DNA of 64,000 nt from Caviibacterium pharyngocola (GCF_002795405.1 NZ_PHGZ01000006.1:124001-188000); one strand, 5' to 3'. Positions 30,248 through 40,619 are shown, counted from the first letter of the stretch. Program-made: numbers and translations. Notes: generated from the sequence alone by a model not told the origin.

Positions 30248-31132
30248 TTATTTTTTATAGGCTAATACATTGCCCACACGGGTCGGGACATCCACATCCA
30301 AATATTCCGCCAAAGTAACGCGATCGGCTTGGAACAGGTTGATCACTGTTGAACCGAGTTGGAAGGCGCCCATTTCTTGTCCCTTGCGTAATTGCATTGC
30401 GTTTTCGCCGTCGTAAGTCCAAATTTTAACCTCGTTCGGACGCGGCGGATTGATCATGCCCGCCCACGCGGTGCTAATGCTGGCGGTGATGGTTGCGCCC
30501 ACTAAAATTTGTACCATTGTGCCGAATTCGGTATCAAAAACACAAATCACCCGTTCGTTGCGCGCTAATAAATTCGGGATATGTTCGTTTAAAAACGGAT
30601 TCACCGAAAATAAATCGCCCGGTACATAAATCATTTTGCGCAATGTGCCGTCGCACGGCATATGCACACGGTGATAATCTCGCGGTGAAAGATAAGTGGT
30701 GGCGAATTCGCCGTTTTTAAAGGCTTCCGTTAAAGCTTGATCACCGGCGAGCAAATCTTCCAAACGGAAAGAATGTCCCTTGGCTTGTAACAATAAATTG
30801 TCTTCGATATGCCCCAACTGGCTGATACGTCCGTCCGCCGGCAAACAAAGTGCGGTCGGATTTTGTTCGATTTTTCGCGCGCCTTCCGCAAGCGGGCGAA
30901 TAAAAAATTCGTTGAAACTGGCGTAATCTTTAAAATCCGGTTTCGCCGCTTCCGTCATATCGACTTGATATTTTTTGGCGAACAGTTTAATGACGAAATG
31001 CGTCACCGCGCCCCATTTTTGTTTTGCAAACCAACCGGCTAATCGGGTTAAATAAAGCTGCGGCATCAAATATTGAAACGCAATCTTTACACGTTGCCAA
31101 TACGTCGGTTGTTTTTTTTCTGAATTATACAT
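30248..31132 (-). CDS. psd: Phosphatidylserine decarboxylase proenzyme
   Basis: Makes phosphatidylethanolamine. The 294-residue proenzyme self-cleaves within [11 protein letters not shown] (between Gly and Ser) to give a pyruvoyl-bearing alpha chain. The central [13 protein letters not shown] and the N-terminal [11 protein letters not shown] are typical. The ATG at 31132 follows AAGGAAG; an in-frame TTG at 31150 is less likely. It is divergent from bioA and upstream of fklB. Confidence 0.96.
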   Translation of the reverse strand: MYNSEKKQPTYWQRVKIAFQYLMPQLYLTRLAGWFAKQKWGAVTHFVIKLFAKKYQVDMTEAAKPDFKDYASFNEFFIRPLAEGARKIEQNPTALCLPADGRISQLGHIEDNLLLQAKGHSFRLEDLLAGDQALTEAFKNGEFATTYLSPRDYHRVHMPCDGTLRKMIYVPGDLFSVNPFLNEHIPNLLARNERVICVFDTEFGTMVQILVGATITASISTAWAGMINPPRPNEVKIWTYDGENAMQLRKGQEMGAFQLGSTVINLFQADRVTLAEYLDVDVPTRVGNVLAYKK

Positions 31133-31271
31133 AGCATCTTCCTTCTTCAATTCGGATCCGGATTATAACAACTTATTCGACTTGTGCAATGATCGGGCGA
31201 ACTTGCTTGCTTTCGCGAAAAAATAGCGCTAGGGTAAGCACTTTCTGAAATCGAATCGCATTGAGGCGCAG

Positions 31272-32570
31272 ATGAACGAGCAAGATTTATTGAAATTGGA
31301 TAAGCAACATATTTGGCATCCTTATTCGGCGGTGGGTGCCGATATGCCGATGTATGCCGTCGAGCGGGCGGAAGGCGTAACCATTCACTTGAAAAACGGT
31401 CGAACTCTGATTGACGGAATGTCTTCGTGGTGGGCTGCGCTGCACGGTTATAATCATCCGACATTAAACCGCGCGGCAATCGATCAATTAGCGAAAATGA
31501 GCCATATTATGTTCGGCGGTCTCACTCACGATCCCGCCGGCGAATTAGCGCAACGTTTGGTTAAGCTGTTGCCGCAAGGCTTGGATAAAATCTTTTTTGC
31601 CGACAGCGGCTCCGTCGCCGTGGAAGTGGCGATGAAAATGGCGCTGCAATATCAACGGGCGAAAGGCGAAAACACACGCTGCAAATTCGCTACAATCCGC
31701 GCCGGTTATCACGGCGATACTTGGCACGCAATGTCCGTTTGCGATCCCATCACCGGAATGCACGGCTTGTTTGCACAACGTTTGCCGTTGCAATATTTCT
31801 TACCGCAGCCGAAAACCGCTTTTGATCAATCTTGGAACGAAGACGATATCCGACCGCTGCGCGATTTATTGGCGCAAAAGTGCGGTGAAATTGCGGGATT
31901 AATTTTAGAACCTGTGGTACAAGGTGCTGGTGGGATGTATTTTTATTCGCCGACTTATTTGGAAAAAGCCCGCGAATTATGCGATCAATACGGCGTATTG
32001 CTGATCTTTGACGAAATCGCCACGGGCTTCGGGCGCACGGGCAAATTATTCGCCACCGAATACACCCGTATCAAACCGGATATTATGTGTTTAGGCAAGG
32101 CGTTAACCGGCGGATATATGACCCTTTCGGCAACGGTGACGACCGAACGAATTGCCGAAATGATTTGCCAAGGCGAAGCGAAATGTTTTATGCACGGCCC
32201 AACGTTTATGGGTAATCCGTTGGCGTGCGCCGTGGCGTGTGCGTCTATTGATTTATTATTGGCAAGCGATTGGCAAAATAAGGTGCGCCGCATTGAGCAA
32301 CAATTAAAAGCGGAATTGGCGCCGGCAGCGAGTTTTCGCGCGGTAAAAGAGGTCCGCGTTCTTGGGGCGATCGGTGTACTTGAAATGCACGAACCTGTTA
32401 ATATTGCGCAATTACAGCCGAAATTCGTGGAAAAAGGCATTTGGCTGCGCCCGTTCGGACGCTTGGTTTATGTAATGCCGCCTTTTATTATCGAACCGGC
32501 GCAATTATCAACACTTACCGCCGGTTTATTGGCGGTGATCAAGGACGTTTATAATGAATCATCTTGCTGA
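31272..32570 (+). CDS. bioA: Adenosylmethionine-8-amino-7-oxononanoate aminotransferase
   Basis: Transfers the amino group from S-adenosylmethionine to KAPA in biotin synthesis. The 432 residues show [39 protein letters not shown], the PLP-binding aspartate in [14 protein letters not shown] and the PLP lysine in [11 protein letters not shown]. It is the first gene of bioAFGCD; its end overlaps bioF by 17 bp. A GAGGCG site precedes the ATG. Confidence 0.97.
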   Translation: MNEQDLLKLDKQHIWHPYSAVGADMPMYAVERAEGVTIHLKNGRTLIDGMSSWWAALHGYNHPTLNRAAIDQLAKMSHIMFGGLTHDPAGELAQRLVKLLPQGLDKIFFADSGSVAVEVAMKMALQYQRAKGENTRCKFATIRAGYHGDTWHAMSVCDPITGMHGLFAQRLPLQYFLPQPKTAFDQSWNEDDIRPLRDLLAQKCGEIAGLILEPVVQGAGGMYFYSPTYLEKARELCDQYGVLLIFDEIATGFGRTGKLFATEYTRIKPDIMCLGKALTGGYMTLSATVTTERIAEMICQGEAKCFMHGPTFMGNPLACAVACASIDLLLASDWQNKVRRIEQQLKAELAPAASFRAVKEVRVLGAIGVLEMHEPVNIAQLQPKFVEKGIWLRPFGRLVYVMPPFIIEPAQLSTLTAGLLAVIKDVYNESSC

Positions 32571-33726
32571 TTATGCCGAACATTTAGCCCGTTTACGCGA
32601 CATCGGGCAATGTCGCGCGCTACCGGAATTGGTGCATCAAGGGCGTTATATTGAAAAAGACGGTCGCCGAATGTTGAATATGTCGTCGAACGATTATCTC
32701 GGTTTGGCGAATGATCCGGCGCTACAACAAGAATTTCTGGCAAAATATGCGGAAAAACTACCGCACTTTACATCTTCTTCCTCGCGATTATTGACCGGTT
32801 CCTTTCCCGAATATCAAGCGCTGGAAAGCCTGCTGGCGCAGCGTTTCGGGCGAGAAAGCGCGTTGTTGTTCAACAGTGGTTATCACGCCAATATCGGCAT
32901 TTTACCGGCTGTAGCGGACAAAAAGACCTTAATTCTGGCGGATAAATTGGTACACGCCAGTATGATTGACGGAATTCGCTTAAGCGGTGCGGATTTTCTG
33001 CGTTATCGACATAATGATTATGCGCATTTGGAATCGCTGTTGAACAAACATCAGGCAAATTATCGCCGCATTATTATTGTGACGGAATCCGTGTTCAGTA
33101 TGGACGGCGATAAGGCGGATTTAGCGCAGCTGGTTGCTTTCAAACAGCGATTCGGCAATATTTTGCTTTATGTGGACGAAGCACACGCTATCGGCGCTTA
33201 CGGCGAACAAGGCTTGGGCGAAGCGGAAGTGCAGGGTTGTTTGCGCGACATCGATTTTCTCGTTGGCACTTTCGGTAAAGCCTTGGCGTCAATGGGCGCT
33301 TATGTGGTGTGCGATGCCGTGATGAAAGATTATTTAGTCAATACAATGCGCCCGCTAATTTTCTCTACCGCCTTGCCGCCGTTTAATATTGCGTGGAGCT
33401 TATTTCTATTCGAAAAACTACCGCACTTTGCCGCGAAACGCGCGCATTTGGCGCGTTTGAGCGAGTATCTGCGCGCGCAAATCGGTACGCATTTTGCCCG
33501 TCCGATGCCGAGCCAAAGTTGCATTGTGCCTTATATTATCGGTGATAATCAAAAAACCGTCGAAACTGCGTTGGAATTACAGCGTCAAGGTTATTATTGC
33601 CTGCCGATTCGCCCGCCGACAGTGCCGCAAGGAACGTCAAGAATTCGCTTGTCTTTAACGGCGGATATGACAATGGACGAAGTGGTGCAATTTATGGACT
33701 GTTTAAAACAAATGGCAGTGAAATAG
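32554..33726 (+). CDS. bioF: 8-amino-7-oxononanoate synthase
   Basis: Joins pimeloyl-ACP and alanine to KAPA. The 390 residues have [54 protein letters not shown] and the PLP lysine in [14 protein letters not shown] full-length alpha-oxoamine synthase, overlapping bioA and followed after 11 bp by bioG, which makes its pimeloyl-ACP substrate. Confidence 0.96.
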   Translation: MNHLADYAEHLARLRDIGQCRALPELVHQGRYIEKDGRRMLNMSSNDYLGLANDPALQQEFLAKYAEKLPHFTSSSSRLLTGSFPEYQALESLLAQRFGRESALLFNSGYHANIGILPAVADKKTLILADKLVHASMIDGIRLSGADFLRYRHNDYAHLESLLNKHQANYRRIIIVTESVFSMDGDKADLAQLVAFKQRFGNILLYVDEAHAIGAYGEQGLGEAEVQGCLRDIDFLVGTFGKALASMGAYVVCDAVMKDYLVNTMRPLIFSTALPPFNIAWSLFLFEKLPHFAAKRAHLARLSEYLRAQIGTHFARPMPSQSCIVPYIIGDNQKTVETALELQRQGYYCLPIRPPTVPQGTSRIRLSLTADMTMDEVVQFMDCLKQMAVK

Positions 33727-33737
33727 AAGGTTATCAA

Positions 33738-34394
33738 ATGCAAACAAAAGCAATTTATCACAACGGGACGCAACTGATCGTTTATTTTGCCGGTTGGGGA
33801 ACGCCGCCGAGCACCGTGGAACATTTGTGTTTGCCGCCCGATACCGATTTGCTGATTTGTTATAATTATCAAGATCTTAGCCTTAATGTGGATTTTTCCG
33901 CTTACCAAGGCATTAAGCTGGTGGCTTGGTCAATGGGCGTGTGGGCGGCGGATCAGGTAATGGCGGGCGTGCCTTTGCTTTCCGCTACGGCAATTAACGG
34001 CACTGGCGCGCCTTGTCACGATCAATTCGGTATTCCGACGGCGATTTTTCAAGGCACGTTGGAGGGATTAAACGAGAGTAATTTGGTGAAATTTCAACGC
34101 CGAATGTGTGGCGATAAAACTGTATTTCAGCAATATCAACAGCTGGAAGGGCTGCAAAGTGCGGTGGAAAATCAGCAAGAATTGACCGCACTTTATCAAG
34201 GTATTCAACAACCTTCGGCGCAAGCGGTTCGTTGGACAAAAGCCGTTATCGGGCAGCAAGATCGTATTTTTCCGCCGGAAAATCAACAGCGTTATTGGCA
34301 AAGTTATTTCGGGCAACACAGCGATCATATCGTCGAATCGGCGTTGCCGCATTATCCTTTCGCGGCATTTTCTCATTGGGCGGAATTATGTTGA
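33738..34394 (+). CDS. bioG: Pimeloyl-ACP methyl ester esterase BioG
   Basis: A 218-residue alpha/beta hydrolase of the DUF452/BioG type that removes the methyl group from pimeloyl-ACP methyl ester, replacing BioH. The nucleophile elbow is WSMGVWA, and FAGWGTPPS forms the oxyanion region; the histidine is probably in LPHYPFAAF. The ATG at 33738 follows AGAAGG; the frame upstream overlaps bioF and is not real. It overlaps bioC by 7 bp. An inverted pair of USS cores lies inside it at 34157-34193. Confidence 0.93.
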   Translation: MQTKAIYHNGTQLIVYFAGWGTPPSTVEHLCLPPDTDLLICYNYQDLSLNVDFSAYQGIKLVAWSMGVWAADQVMAGVPLLSATAINGTGAPCHDQFGIPTAIFQGTLEGLNESNLVKFQRRMCGDKTVFQQYQQLEGLQSAVENQQELTALYQGIQQPSAQAVRWTKAVIGQQDRIFPPENQQRYWQSYFGQHSDHIVESALPHYPFAAFSHWAELC

Positions 34395-35191
34395 CGCATA
34401 ATAAAGATCGCATTTGCCGCTGCTTTTCGCAAGCTTTGACAACCTATGACGAGCAAGCGCAGGCGCAACAACAAATTAATCGTCGCTTGACGGACATTTT
34501 GTTAGCTCAAGGCGCACGGCAATTTGCCCGCTTATTGGAAATCGGCTGCGGTACAGGGCAACTCACCCGTCTGTTATGCGCCGAATTACAGGTGGAACAA
34601 TGGCATTTAAACGATCTTTGTCGCACGGAGCCGCAAATCGCAGAAATTTTGCACGGGCAAGATTATCGCTTTTATTGCGCCGACGCTGAACATTATACTT
34701 TTCCTGCGCAATACGATCTGATCGTCTCGGCTTCCGCCGTGCAATGGTTTGATGATCCTTTGGATTTTGTGACGCGTAGCCGCGCCTTGCTCAAACCGGA
34801 CGGTTATCTTTTATTCAGCACCTTTGCGCCGCAAAATTTGGCGGAGATTCGTGCCTTGACCAGTGTCGGTTTGAATTATCCGCATTTGCAACAATGGCAA
34901 GACGCCTTGCAGAAAGATTTCAAGGTGCTGCACTTGCAGCAACAAAACATTCGATTAATTTTTTCTTCGCCGCTTGCCGTGTTGCAACATCTTAAAGCCA
35001 CCGGCGTGACGGCGGTGGGACAAGGGCATTGGACGAAAACCCAATTACAGCAATTTTCGCAAGATTATCGGCATAATTTCGCCGATTCGGCAGGAAAAGT
35101 GCGGTTAACTTATCAGCCGATTTTTGTCTTGGCGCAAAAACAGGGAGAAAAAACAAATGACAGCGCAAATTTTATTTGTTTCGGGAATTGA
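34388..35191 (+). CDS. bioC: Malonyl-ACP O-methyltransferase BioC
   Basis: Methylates the free carboxyl of malonyl-ACP with SAM so that the fatty acid enzymes can build pimeloyl chains. The 267-residue product has the SAM-binding LEIGCGTGQLTRLL, YDLIVSASAVQWFDD and HLQQWQDAL segments. The ATG at 34388 lies inside the bioG end. It is followed by bioD with a 35-bp overlap. Confidence 0.95.
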   Translation: MLTHNKDRICRCFSQALTTYDEQAQAQQQINRRLTDILLAQGARQFARLLEIGCGTGQLTRLLCAELQVEQWHLNDLCRTEPQIAEILHGQDYRFYCADAEHYTFPAQYDLIVSASAVQWFDDPLDFVTRSRALLKPDGYLLFSTFAPQNLAEIRALTSVGLNYPHLQQWQDALQKDFKVLHLQQQNIRLIFSSPLAVLQHLKATGVTAVGQGHWTKTQLQQFSQDYRHNFADSAGKVRLTYQPIFVLAQKQGEKTNDSANFICFGN

Positions 35192-35801
35192 TACGGATAT
35201 CGGCAAAACCGTGGCGACGGGCGTATATGCCAAAAAGTTGGCACAGCAAGGTTTTTCCGTCATCACGCAGAAAATGATTCAAACCGGTTGCGAAGAAATG
35301 TCGTCGGATATTTTGGTGCACCGTAAAATAATGGGCATTGCGCCGACGGCGGAGGATTTGCAAGGTATCACTTGCCCGTATTTATTCGCTTATCCTTGCT
35401 CGCCGCATTTGGCGGCAAAAATGGAAAATCGGCAAATTTCCACCGCACTTATTCGCGCAGCGACGGCGCAGTTGGCGCAGAAATATGATTATGTGCTGTT
35501 AGAAGGCGCGGGCGGGCTGTTCGTGCCTTATGACGAAACGCATACCACGGCGGATTATTTGCGCGAATGCGGTTATCCGCTGATTTTGGTGACTTCCGGC
35601 AAGTTGGGCAGTATTAATCACACTTTATTGAATTTATCCGCTTGCCGCCAGTATGGTATCGAATTGCATACGTTGATTTATAATCGCTATCCGCCGGCGG
35701 ATGAAATTATCGGCACGGAAACGGAACGCTATTTGCAGGATTATTTGCAACGGCATTTTCCGCAAGCGACATTCGAGATATTGGAGTCGCTCGATGATTA
35801 G
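35157..35801 (+). CDS. bioD: Dethiobiotin synthetase
   Basis: Closes the ureido ring of dethiobiotin using ATP and CO2. The 214-residue protein has the P-loop VSGIDTDIGKTVATG, the substrate region IQTGCEE and EGAGGLFVPYDE. An AGGGAG site precedes the ATG at 35157, inside the end of bioC. Last gene of the operon; bioB is not in the window. Confidence 0.96.
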   Translation: MTAQILFVSGIDTDIGKTVATGVYAKKLAQQGFSVITQKMIQTGCEEMSSDILVHRKIMGIAPTAEDLQGITCPYLFAYPCSPHLAAKMENRQISTALIRAATAQLAQKYDYVLLEGAGGLFVPYDETHTTADYLRECGYPLILVTSGKLGSINHTLLNLSACRQYGIELHTLIYNRYPPADEIIGTETERYLQDYLQRHFPQATFEILESLDD

Positions 35802-35847
35802 TGCGGTGGAAATTCCGACTTTTTCGCATAAAAAATGATAATTTCCT

Positions 35848-35876
35848 TTGACTAATCGCCAATCAAAAGGTAATAT
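35848..35876 (+). promoter_or_regulatory. sigma-70 promoter of yceD-rpmF
   Basis: TTGACT at 35848-35853, 17 bp, TAATAT at 35871-35876. The expected start of transcription is near 35883, only about 3 bases before the yceD ATG. Confidence 0.75.
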
Positions 35877-35885
35877 TCACGCCCT

Positions 35886-36407
35886 ATGCAAAAGGTAAAA
35901 CTACCCCTCACTACCGATCCGGTAAAAGACGCACAACGTCGGTTGGATTACAACGGTTATTACGCCGCGTCCCAACTTACGCGTTTGGCGGATTCGGTGG
36001 TTAAAGTGCTCAGCGATGCACAGGTTACATTATCGTTTTTCATTGATCCGCAAAAATTGGTGGTAATGAAAGGCAAGGCGAGCGTTGACGTCGAATCGGA
36101 ATGTCAACGTTGTGCGGAAACTTTCGTTCAAACGCTTCACTGTGAATTTTGTTACAGTCCTGTGGCTAATTTGGATCAAGCCGATGAATTACCGGAGATT
36201 TATGAACCGATTGAATTTAACGAATTCGGTGAAATAGATTTAATCGGTACGATTGAAGATGAATTAATACTCAGTCTTCCGATTGTTCCGATGCATTCAT
36301 CTGAACACTGTGAAGTGTCCGTGGCTGAACAGGTTTTTGGCGAATTGCCGGAAGAACTGGCAAAAAAACCGAACCCGTTCGCTGTATTAGCTAGTTTAAA
36401 GAAATAG
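35886..36407 (+). CDS. yceD: DUF177 protein YceD (23S rRNA accumulation protein)
   Basis: A 173-residue DUF177 protein. MQKVKLPLT at the start matches E. coli YceD, and a central CQRC...C zinc-like pattern ([20 protein letters not shown]) and the acidic [14 protein letters not shown] and [20 protein letters not shown] end are family marks. In E. coli it affects 23S rRNA levels. There is no Shine-Dalgarno sequence close to the start. It is followed after 20 bp by rpmF. Confidence 0.93.
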   Translation: MQKVKLPLTTDPVKDAQRRLDYNGYYAASQLTRLADSVVKVLSDAQVTLSFFIDPQKLVVMKGKASVDVESECQRCAETFVQTLHCEFCYSPVANLDQADELPEIYEPIEFNEFGEIDLIGTIEDELILSLPIVPMHSSEHCEVSVAEQVFGELPEELAKKPNPFAVLASLKK

Positions 36408-36427
36408 TAAATTTAGGAGTATAGCCA

Positions 36428-36598
36428 ATGGCTGTTCAACAAAATAAAAAATCTCGTTCACGTCGTGATATGCGTCGTTCACACGATGCTTTAACTACCG
36501 CAGCGGTATCCGTTGATAAAGCAAGCGGTGAAACACATTTACGCCACCACGTAACTGCTGACGGTTACTATCGCGGTCGTAAAGTGATCAATAAGTAA
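36428..36598 (+). CDS. rpmF: 50S ribosomal protein L32
   Basis: Ribosomal protein of 56 residues: [20 protein letters not shown], then [25 protein letters not shown] in two adjoining parts, ending [10 protein letters not shown]. It lacks zinc cysteines. TAGGAG precedes the start. Placed between yceD and plsX as in E. coli. Confidence 0.97.
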
Positions 36599-36621
36599 TT
36601 TATTACTTATAAGGTAATCAC

Positions 36622-37656
36622 TTGAACCGTCTAACCCTCGCGTTAGATGTGATGGGCGGGGACGTAGGTCCCCGTATTACTATCCCCGCATCAATTAAAG
36701 CGTTGGAAAATGATCCGATGCTGTCTTTATTATTGTTCGGCGATCGCCAACAAATCACACCTTTGCTTGAAAAGGTTCCCGAATCGATTCTTTCCCGTTT
36801 AACCGTTTGTCATTGCGCGCGCGTAGTGGAAAATTCGCAAGGATTATCTTATGCATTGCGTCGTAGCAAAGGCACGTCGATGCGTTTGGCGATTGAAGCC
36901 GTGCAGAAAGGCGAAGCACAAGGTTGCGTCAGTGGCGGTAATACGGCGGCGTTAATGGGATTGGCAAAGATTATTTTACAGCCGCTAAAAGGTATTGAAC
37001 GACCGGCGTTGGTTTCCGTGATCCCGACAATGACAGGCGAACAAAGCGTAATGTTGGATTTGGGCGCGAATATTGAATGCAGCGCGGAAAATTTATATCA
37101 ATTCGCCGTAATGGGCGCTATTTTTGCCGAAAATCGCTTGGGTTTGGTTTTCCCGCGTGTGGCGTTGTTGAATATCGGTATCGAAGAAATTAAAGGCTAT
37201 AAATCCATTCGCGATGCGGCGGAAATGTTAAAAAATAATACCACCTTGAATTATATCGGTTTTATTGAAGGCGACTTATTGCTTAACGGCAAAGCGGACG
37301 TGATTGTCAACGACGGATTCGTCGGTAATGTGGCGCTTAAAACGCTGGAAGGTGCGGCGAAAAACGTGATTTCGTTATTTAAAGGAAATGCCGCCTTGAA
37401 TAAAACCAATCATATTTGCAAGCCGCTGTTCGCGTGGTTGGTGAAAAAACTTTTCTTAAAAGGCAGTTATCAGCGCTTGAAACAGATCAACCCCGATCAA
37501 TATAACGGCGCGTCATTAATCGGTTTGACTTCCGTTGTGGTAAAAAGTCACGGCGGTGCAAATTCCGAAGCCTTTGCTTATGCCATTGCGGATGCGGCAT
37601 TACAGGCGCGCCAACAAATTCCGACGAAAATTTTAGCCGGTTTGGAAAAATATTAA
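36622..37656 (+). CDS. plsX: Phosphate acyltransferase PlsX
   Basis: Converts acyl-ACP to acyl-phosphate for phospholipid synthesis. The 344-residue product begins with a TTG codon, supported by AAGG 7 bp upstream and the family N terminus (RLTLALDVMGGDVGP). Further marks are SGGNTAALMGLA, MLDLGANIEC, NIGIEEIKG and VNDGFVGNVALKTLEG. It connects rpmF with the fab genes. Confidence 0.96.
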   Translation: MNRLTLALDVMGGDVGPRITIPASIKALENDPMLSLLLFGDRQQITPLLEKVPESILSRLTVCHCARVVENSQGLSYALRRSKGTSMRLAIEAVQKGEAQGCVSGGNTAALMGLAKIILQPLKGIERPALVSVIPTMTGEQSVMLDLGANIECSAENLYQFAVMGAIFAENRLGLVFPRVALLNIGIEEIKGYKSIRDAAEMLKNNTTLNYIGFIEGDLLLNGKADVIVNDGFVGNVALKTLEGAAKNVISLFKGNAALNKTNHICKPLFAWLVKKLFLKGSYQRLKQINPDQYNGASLIGLTSVVVKSHGGANSEAFAYAIADAALQARQQIPTKILAGLEKY

Positions 37657-37685
37657 ACCCGTTTTATTAATGATCCGAGATTGTT

Positions 37686-38636
37686 ATGTACAGTAGAATC
37701 TTATCCACCGGTAGCTATATGCCGGCATATATTAGAACCAATTCCGATTTGGAAAAAATGGTTGATACCTCCGACGAATGGATTACCACGCGTTCCGGAA
37801 TCAAAGAGCGTCGTATCGCCTCCGAACACGAAACCGTGGCGACAATGAGCTTTGAAGCGGCGAAAAACGCTTTGGAAGCAGCGAATATCGATCCTAATGA
37901 TCTTGATTTAATCTTAGTGGCGACCACCACAAATTCTCACGGTTATCCGAGTGCAGCTTGTCAAGTGCAGGGAATGTTGGACGTTCAAGATGCGATTTCC
38001 TTTGATTTGGCGGCGGCTTGCACCGGTTTTGTCTATGCGTTGAGCGTTGCGGATCAATTTATTCGCACCGGCAAAGTAAAAAAAGCTTTGGTCATCGGCG
38101 CGGATCTTAATTCGCGCAAATTAGACGAAACGGATCGCGGCACGGTGATTTTATTCGGCGACGGTGCGGGCGCGGTAATTTTAGAAGCGTCGGAACAGGA
38201 AGGTATTATCTCCACTCATTTGCACGCAAGTGCGGATAAAAACGACGTACTTTCGTTGCCGAACGTTGAACGCGGCGAACAGCAATCGGGCTTTATTAAA
38301 ATGCAAGGTAACGAAACCTTTAAATTAGCGGTGCGCGAACTTTCTAACGTTGTAGAAGAAACCTTGGCAGCAAATTGCTTGGATAAAAAAGATATTGATT
38401 GGTTGGTTCCTCACCAAGCTAATTTGCGTATTATTGCCGCAACGGCGAAAAAATTGGATATGGATATGTCTCAAGTAGTCGTCACCTTAGATCGTTATGG
38501 TAATACCAGTGCGGCGACCGTGCCGGTAGCGTTGGACGAAGCGGTACGCGACGGGCGTATTCAACGCGGTCAGCTGCTTTTATTGGAAGCTTTCGGCGGT
38601 GGTTGGACTTGGGGATCTGCATTAGTTAGGTTTTAA
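37686..38636 (+). CDS. fabH: 3-oxoacyl-ACP synthase III
   Basis: Starts fatty acid synthesis by joining acetyl-CoA and malonyl-ACP. The 316 residues carry the catalytic cysteine in [13 protein letters not shown], the histidine in VPHQANLRI and the asparagine in [13 protein letters not shown]. Ends with the typical [15 protein letters not shown]. Part of plsX-fabHDG. Confidence 0.97.
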   Translation: MYSRILSTGSYMPAYIRTNSDLEKMVDTSDEWITTRSGIKERRIASEHETVATMSFEAAKNALEAANIDPNDLDLILVATTTNSHGYPSAACQVQGMLDVQDAISFDLAAACTGFVYALSVADQFIRTGKVKKALVIGADLNSRKLDETDRGTVILFGDGAGAVILEASEQEGIISTHLHASADKNDVLSLPNVERGEQQSGFIKMQGNETFKLAVRELSNVVEETLAANCLDKKDIDWLVPHQANLRIIAATAKKLDMDMSQVVVTLDRYGNTSAATVPVALDEAVRDGRIQRGQLLLLEAFGGGWTWGSALVRF

Positions 38637-38664
38637 TATATAGAGAAGTGAGAAGGGAAGTAAA

Positions 38665-39603
38665 ATGAAAAAATTTGCAATGGTTTTTCCGGGACAGGGA
38701 TCTCAATCCGTCGGAATGTTAGCGGAATTGGCAACGGAATATCCGATCGTAGAGGAAACCTTTAAACAGGCTTCCGAGGTTTTGGGTTACGATTTATGGA
38801 ATTTGGTTCAACAAGGCCCTGCGGAAGAATTAAATAAAACGTGGCAAACTCAGCCCGCACTTTTAACGGCTTCCGTGGCGATTTATCGCGTCTGGCAACA
38901 AAAATATCCGACTTTAGTGCCGGAAGTAATGGCTGGACATAGTTTGGGCGAATATTCTGCCTTGGTGTGTGCCGGTGCGATTGATTTTCAAGACGCGGTG
39001 AAATTAGTGGAATTACGCGGTAAATTAATGCAGCAAGCCGTGCCGGAAGGTACCGGGGCGATGTATGCGATTATCGGTTTGGATAACGAAAGTATCATCA
39101 ATGCTTGTAGAAACGCGGAACAAGGCGAAGTCGTTTCCGCCGTGAATTTCAATTCACCGGGACAAGTGGTTATCGCCGGCGCCAAGGCGGCGGTCGAACG
39201 TGCGGCGGCGGCGTGTAAAGAAGCCGGTGCAAAACGTGCATTGCCGTTGGCGGTGAGCGTGCCGTCACATTGTGCGTTAATGAAACCGGCGGCGGATCAG
39301 CTTGCCGTTTCTTTAGAAAGCATTGCGGTGAAAACGCCGACGATTCCGGTGATTAACAACGTTGATGTGAAAGCGGAAACCGAAACACACGAAATTCGCA
39401 CCGCACTTGTGCGCCAACTTTATAGTCCGGTTCGCTGGACGGAAAGCGTGGAAAAAATGGCGCGCGGCGGCATTGAAGTGTTGGTTGAAATCGGCCCGAA
39501 TAAGGTGTTAACCGGTTTAACCGGTCGCATTGTAAAAGAATTAGGGTCAAAAGCCGTTAATGATCCGGCATCGTTAAATTCGGTAGAAGAAATTTTGGCT
39601 TAA
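38665..39603 (+). CDS. fabD: Malonyl-CoA:ACP transacylase
   Basis: Loads malonate onto acyl carrier protein. The 312 residues have FPGQGSQSVGM, the nucleophile serine in AGHSLGEYSALV, NFNSPGQVVIAG and the histidine in VPSHCALM. It follows fabH by 28 bp. Confidence 0.97.
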   Translation: MKKFAMVFPGQGSQSVGMLAELATEYPIVEETFKQASEVLGYDLWNLVQQGPAEELNKTWQTQPALLTASVAIYRVWQQKYPTLVPEVMAGHSLGEYSALVCAGAIDFQDAVKLVELRGKLMQQAVPEGTGAMYAIIGLDNESIINACRNAEQGEVVSAVNFNSPGQVVIAGAKAAVERAAAACKEAGAKRALPLAVSVPSHCALMKPAADQLAVSLESIAVKTPTIPVINNVDVKAETETHEIRTALVRQLYSPVRWTESVEKMARGGIEVLVEIGPNKVLTGLTGRIVKELGSKAVNDPASLNSVEEILA

Positions 39604-39621
39604 TTAAATGTAATAAAGCAG

Positions 39622-39640
39622 GGTCGCACTAGGTGCGACC
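39622..39640. repeat. Palindrome in the fabD-fabG gap
   Basis: GGTCGCAC, TAG loop, GTGCGACC: a perfect 8-bp stem with no T run. It splits fabD from fabG and resembles in form the other 3-nt-loop hairpins in the window. Confidence 0.6.
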
Positions 39641-39688
39641 ACAGACGAATATTGCCTTATTGCATAAATAGTTGGAGTAACAGTAAAT

Positions 39689-40417
39689 ATGAACGGAAAA
39701 ATTGCATTAGTTACGGGTGCGACACGCGGTATCGGTCGTGCTATTGCGGAAGAATTGGTTGCCAAAGGCGCTTTTGTGATCGGCACGGCGACCTCCGAAA
39801 AAGGCGCGGAAAGCATTTCCGCCTATTTGGGTGAAAAAGGCAAAGGTTTGGTGTTAAACGTAGCGGATCAAGAATCCATTGATAGCGTACTGGCGCAAAT
39901 CAAAGAAGCTTTCGGTGACATTGATATTTTGGTAAACAATGCGGGTATTACGCGCGATAATTTGTTAATGCGAATGAAAGACGATGAATGGTTCGATATT
40001 TTGCAAACCAATTTAACTTCGGTATATCGTTTATCTAAAGCAATGTTGCGTTCAATGATGAAAAAACGCTACGGTCGCATTATTACTATCGGATCTGTCG
40101 TCGGTTCGTCCGGTAATCCGGGACAAGCCAATTATTGCGCGGCGAAAGCGGGATTAATCGGTTTCAGCAAAGCTTTGGCAAAAGAAGTAGCATCGCGCGG
40201 TATTACGGTCAACGTGGTAGCGCCGGGATTTATCGCGACGGATATGACGGAAGTATTAACCGAGGAGCAAAAAGCCGGTATCTTATCTAATGTGCCTGCG
40301 GGTCATTTGGGCGAGCCGAAAGACATTGCAAAAGCGGTGGCGTTTTTGGCTTCCGAGGATGCGGGTTATATCACCGGTACGACGTTACACGTTAACGGCG
40401 GTTTATATATGGCGTAA
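39689..40417 (+). CDS. fabG: 3-oxoacyl-ACP reductase
   Basis: NADPH-dependent reduction of 3-ketoacyl-ACP. The 242-residue short-chain dehydrogenase has TGATRGIGRAIAEEL, NNAGITRDNLLMRM, the Ser in GSVVGSSGNPGQANY and the YCAAKAG catalytic Tyr-Lys. It would normally be followed by acpP; here a terminator and the hydrogenase operon come next. Confidence 0.97.
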   Translation: MNGKIALVTGATRGIGRAIAEELVAKGAFVIGTATSEKGAESISAYLGEKGKGLVLNVADQESIDSVLAQIKEAFGDIDILVNNAGITRDNLLMRMKDDEWFDILQTNLTSVYRLSKAMLRSMMKKRYGRIITIGSVVGSSGNPGQANYCAAKAGLIGFSKALAKEVASRGITVNVVAPGFIATDMTEVLTEEQKAGILSNVPAGHLGEPKDIAKAVAFLASEDAGYITGTTLHVNGGLYMA

Positions 40418-40443
40418 TTTGCTAAAATTTCGAATTATTTTTT

Positions 40444-40475
40444 AAAGCGATGCGTGAGAATGCATCGCTTTTTTT
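40444..40475 (+). terminator. fabG terminator
   Basis: AAGCGATGC/GCATCGCTT followed by seven T. Confidence 0.85.
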
Positions 40476-40577
40476 ATATCCGATTTATTATAAAAAACCT
40501 TTTCTTAATGATAATTATTCTTAATTTGTTAAATTGAACTACCTATTTGTAAGTATTTTGTGAAAATTTTGTTATTT

Positions 40578-40619
40578 ATGACAGAGATCAAATTATTTTT
40601 CGTCTAACGGGAGTAATAT
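40578..40619 (+). promoter_or_regulatory. FNR-type promoter of the hyb operon
   Basis: ATGAC-AGAG-ATCAA at 40578-40591 matches TTGAT-N4-ATCAA at 8 of 10 positions. A TAATAT -10 lies at 40614-40619. With transcription starting about 7 bp after it, the box centre falls near -41.5, the usual position for FNR-activated promoters. Confidence 0.65.
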
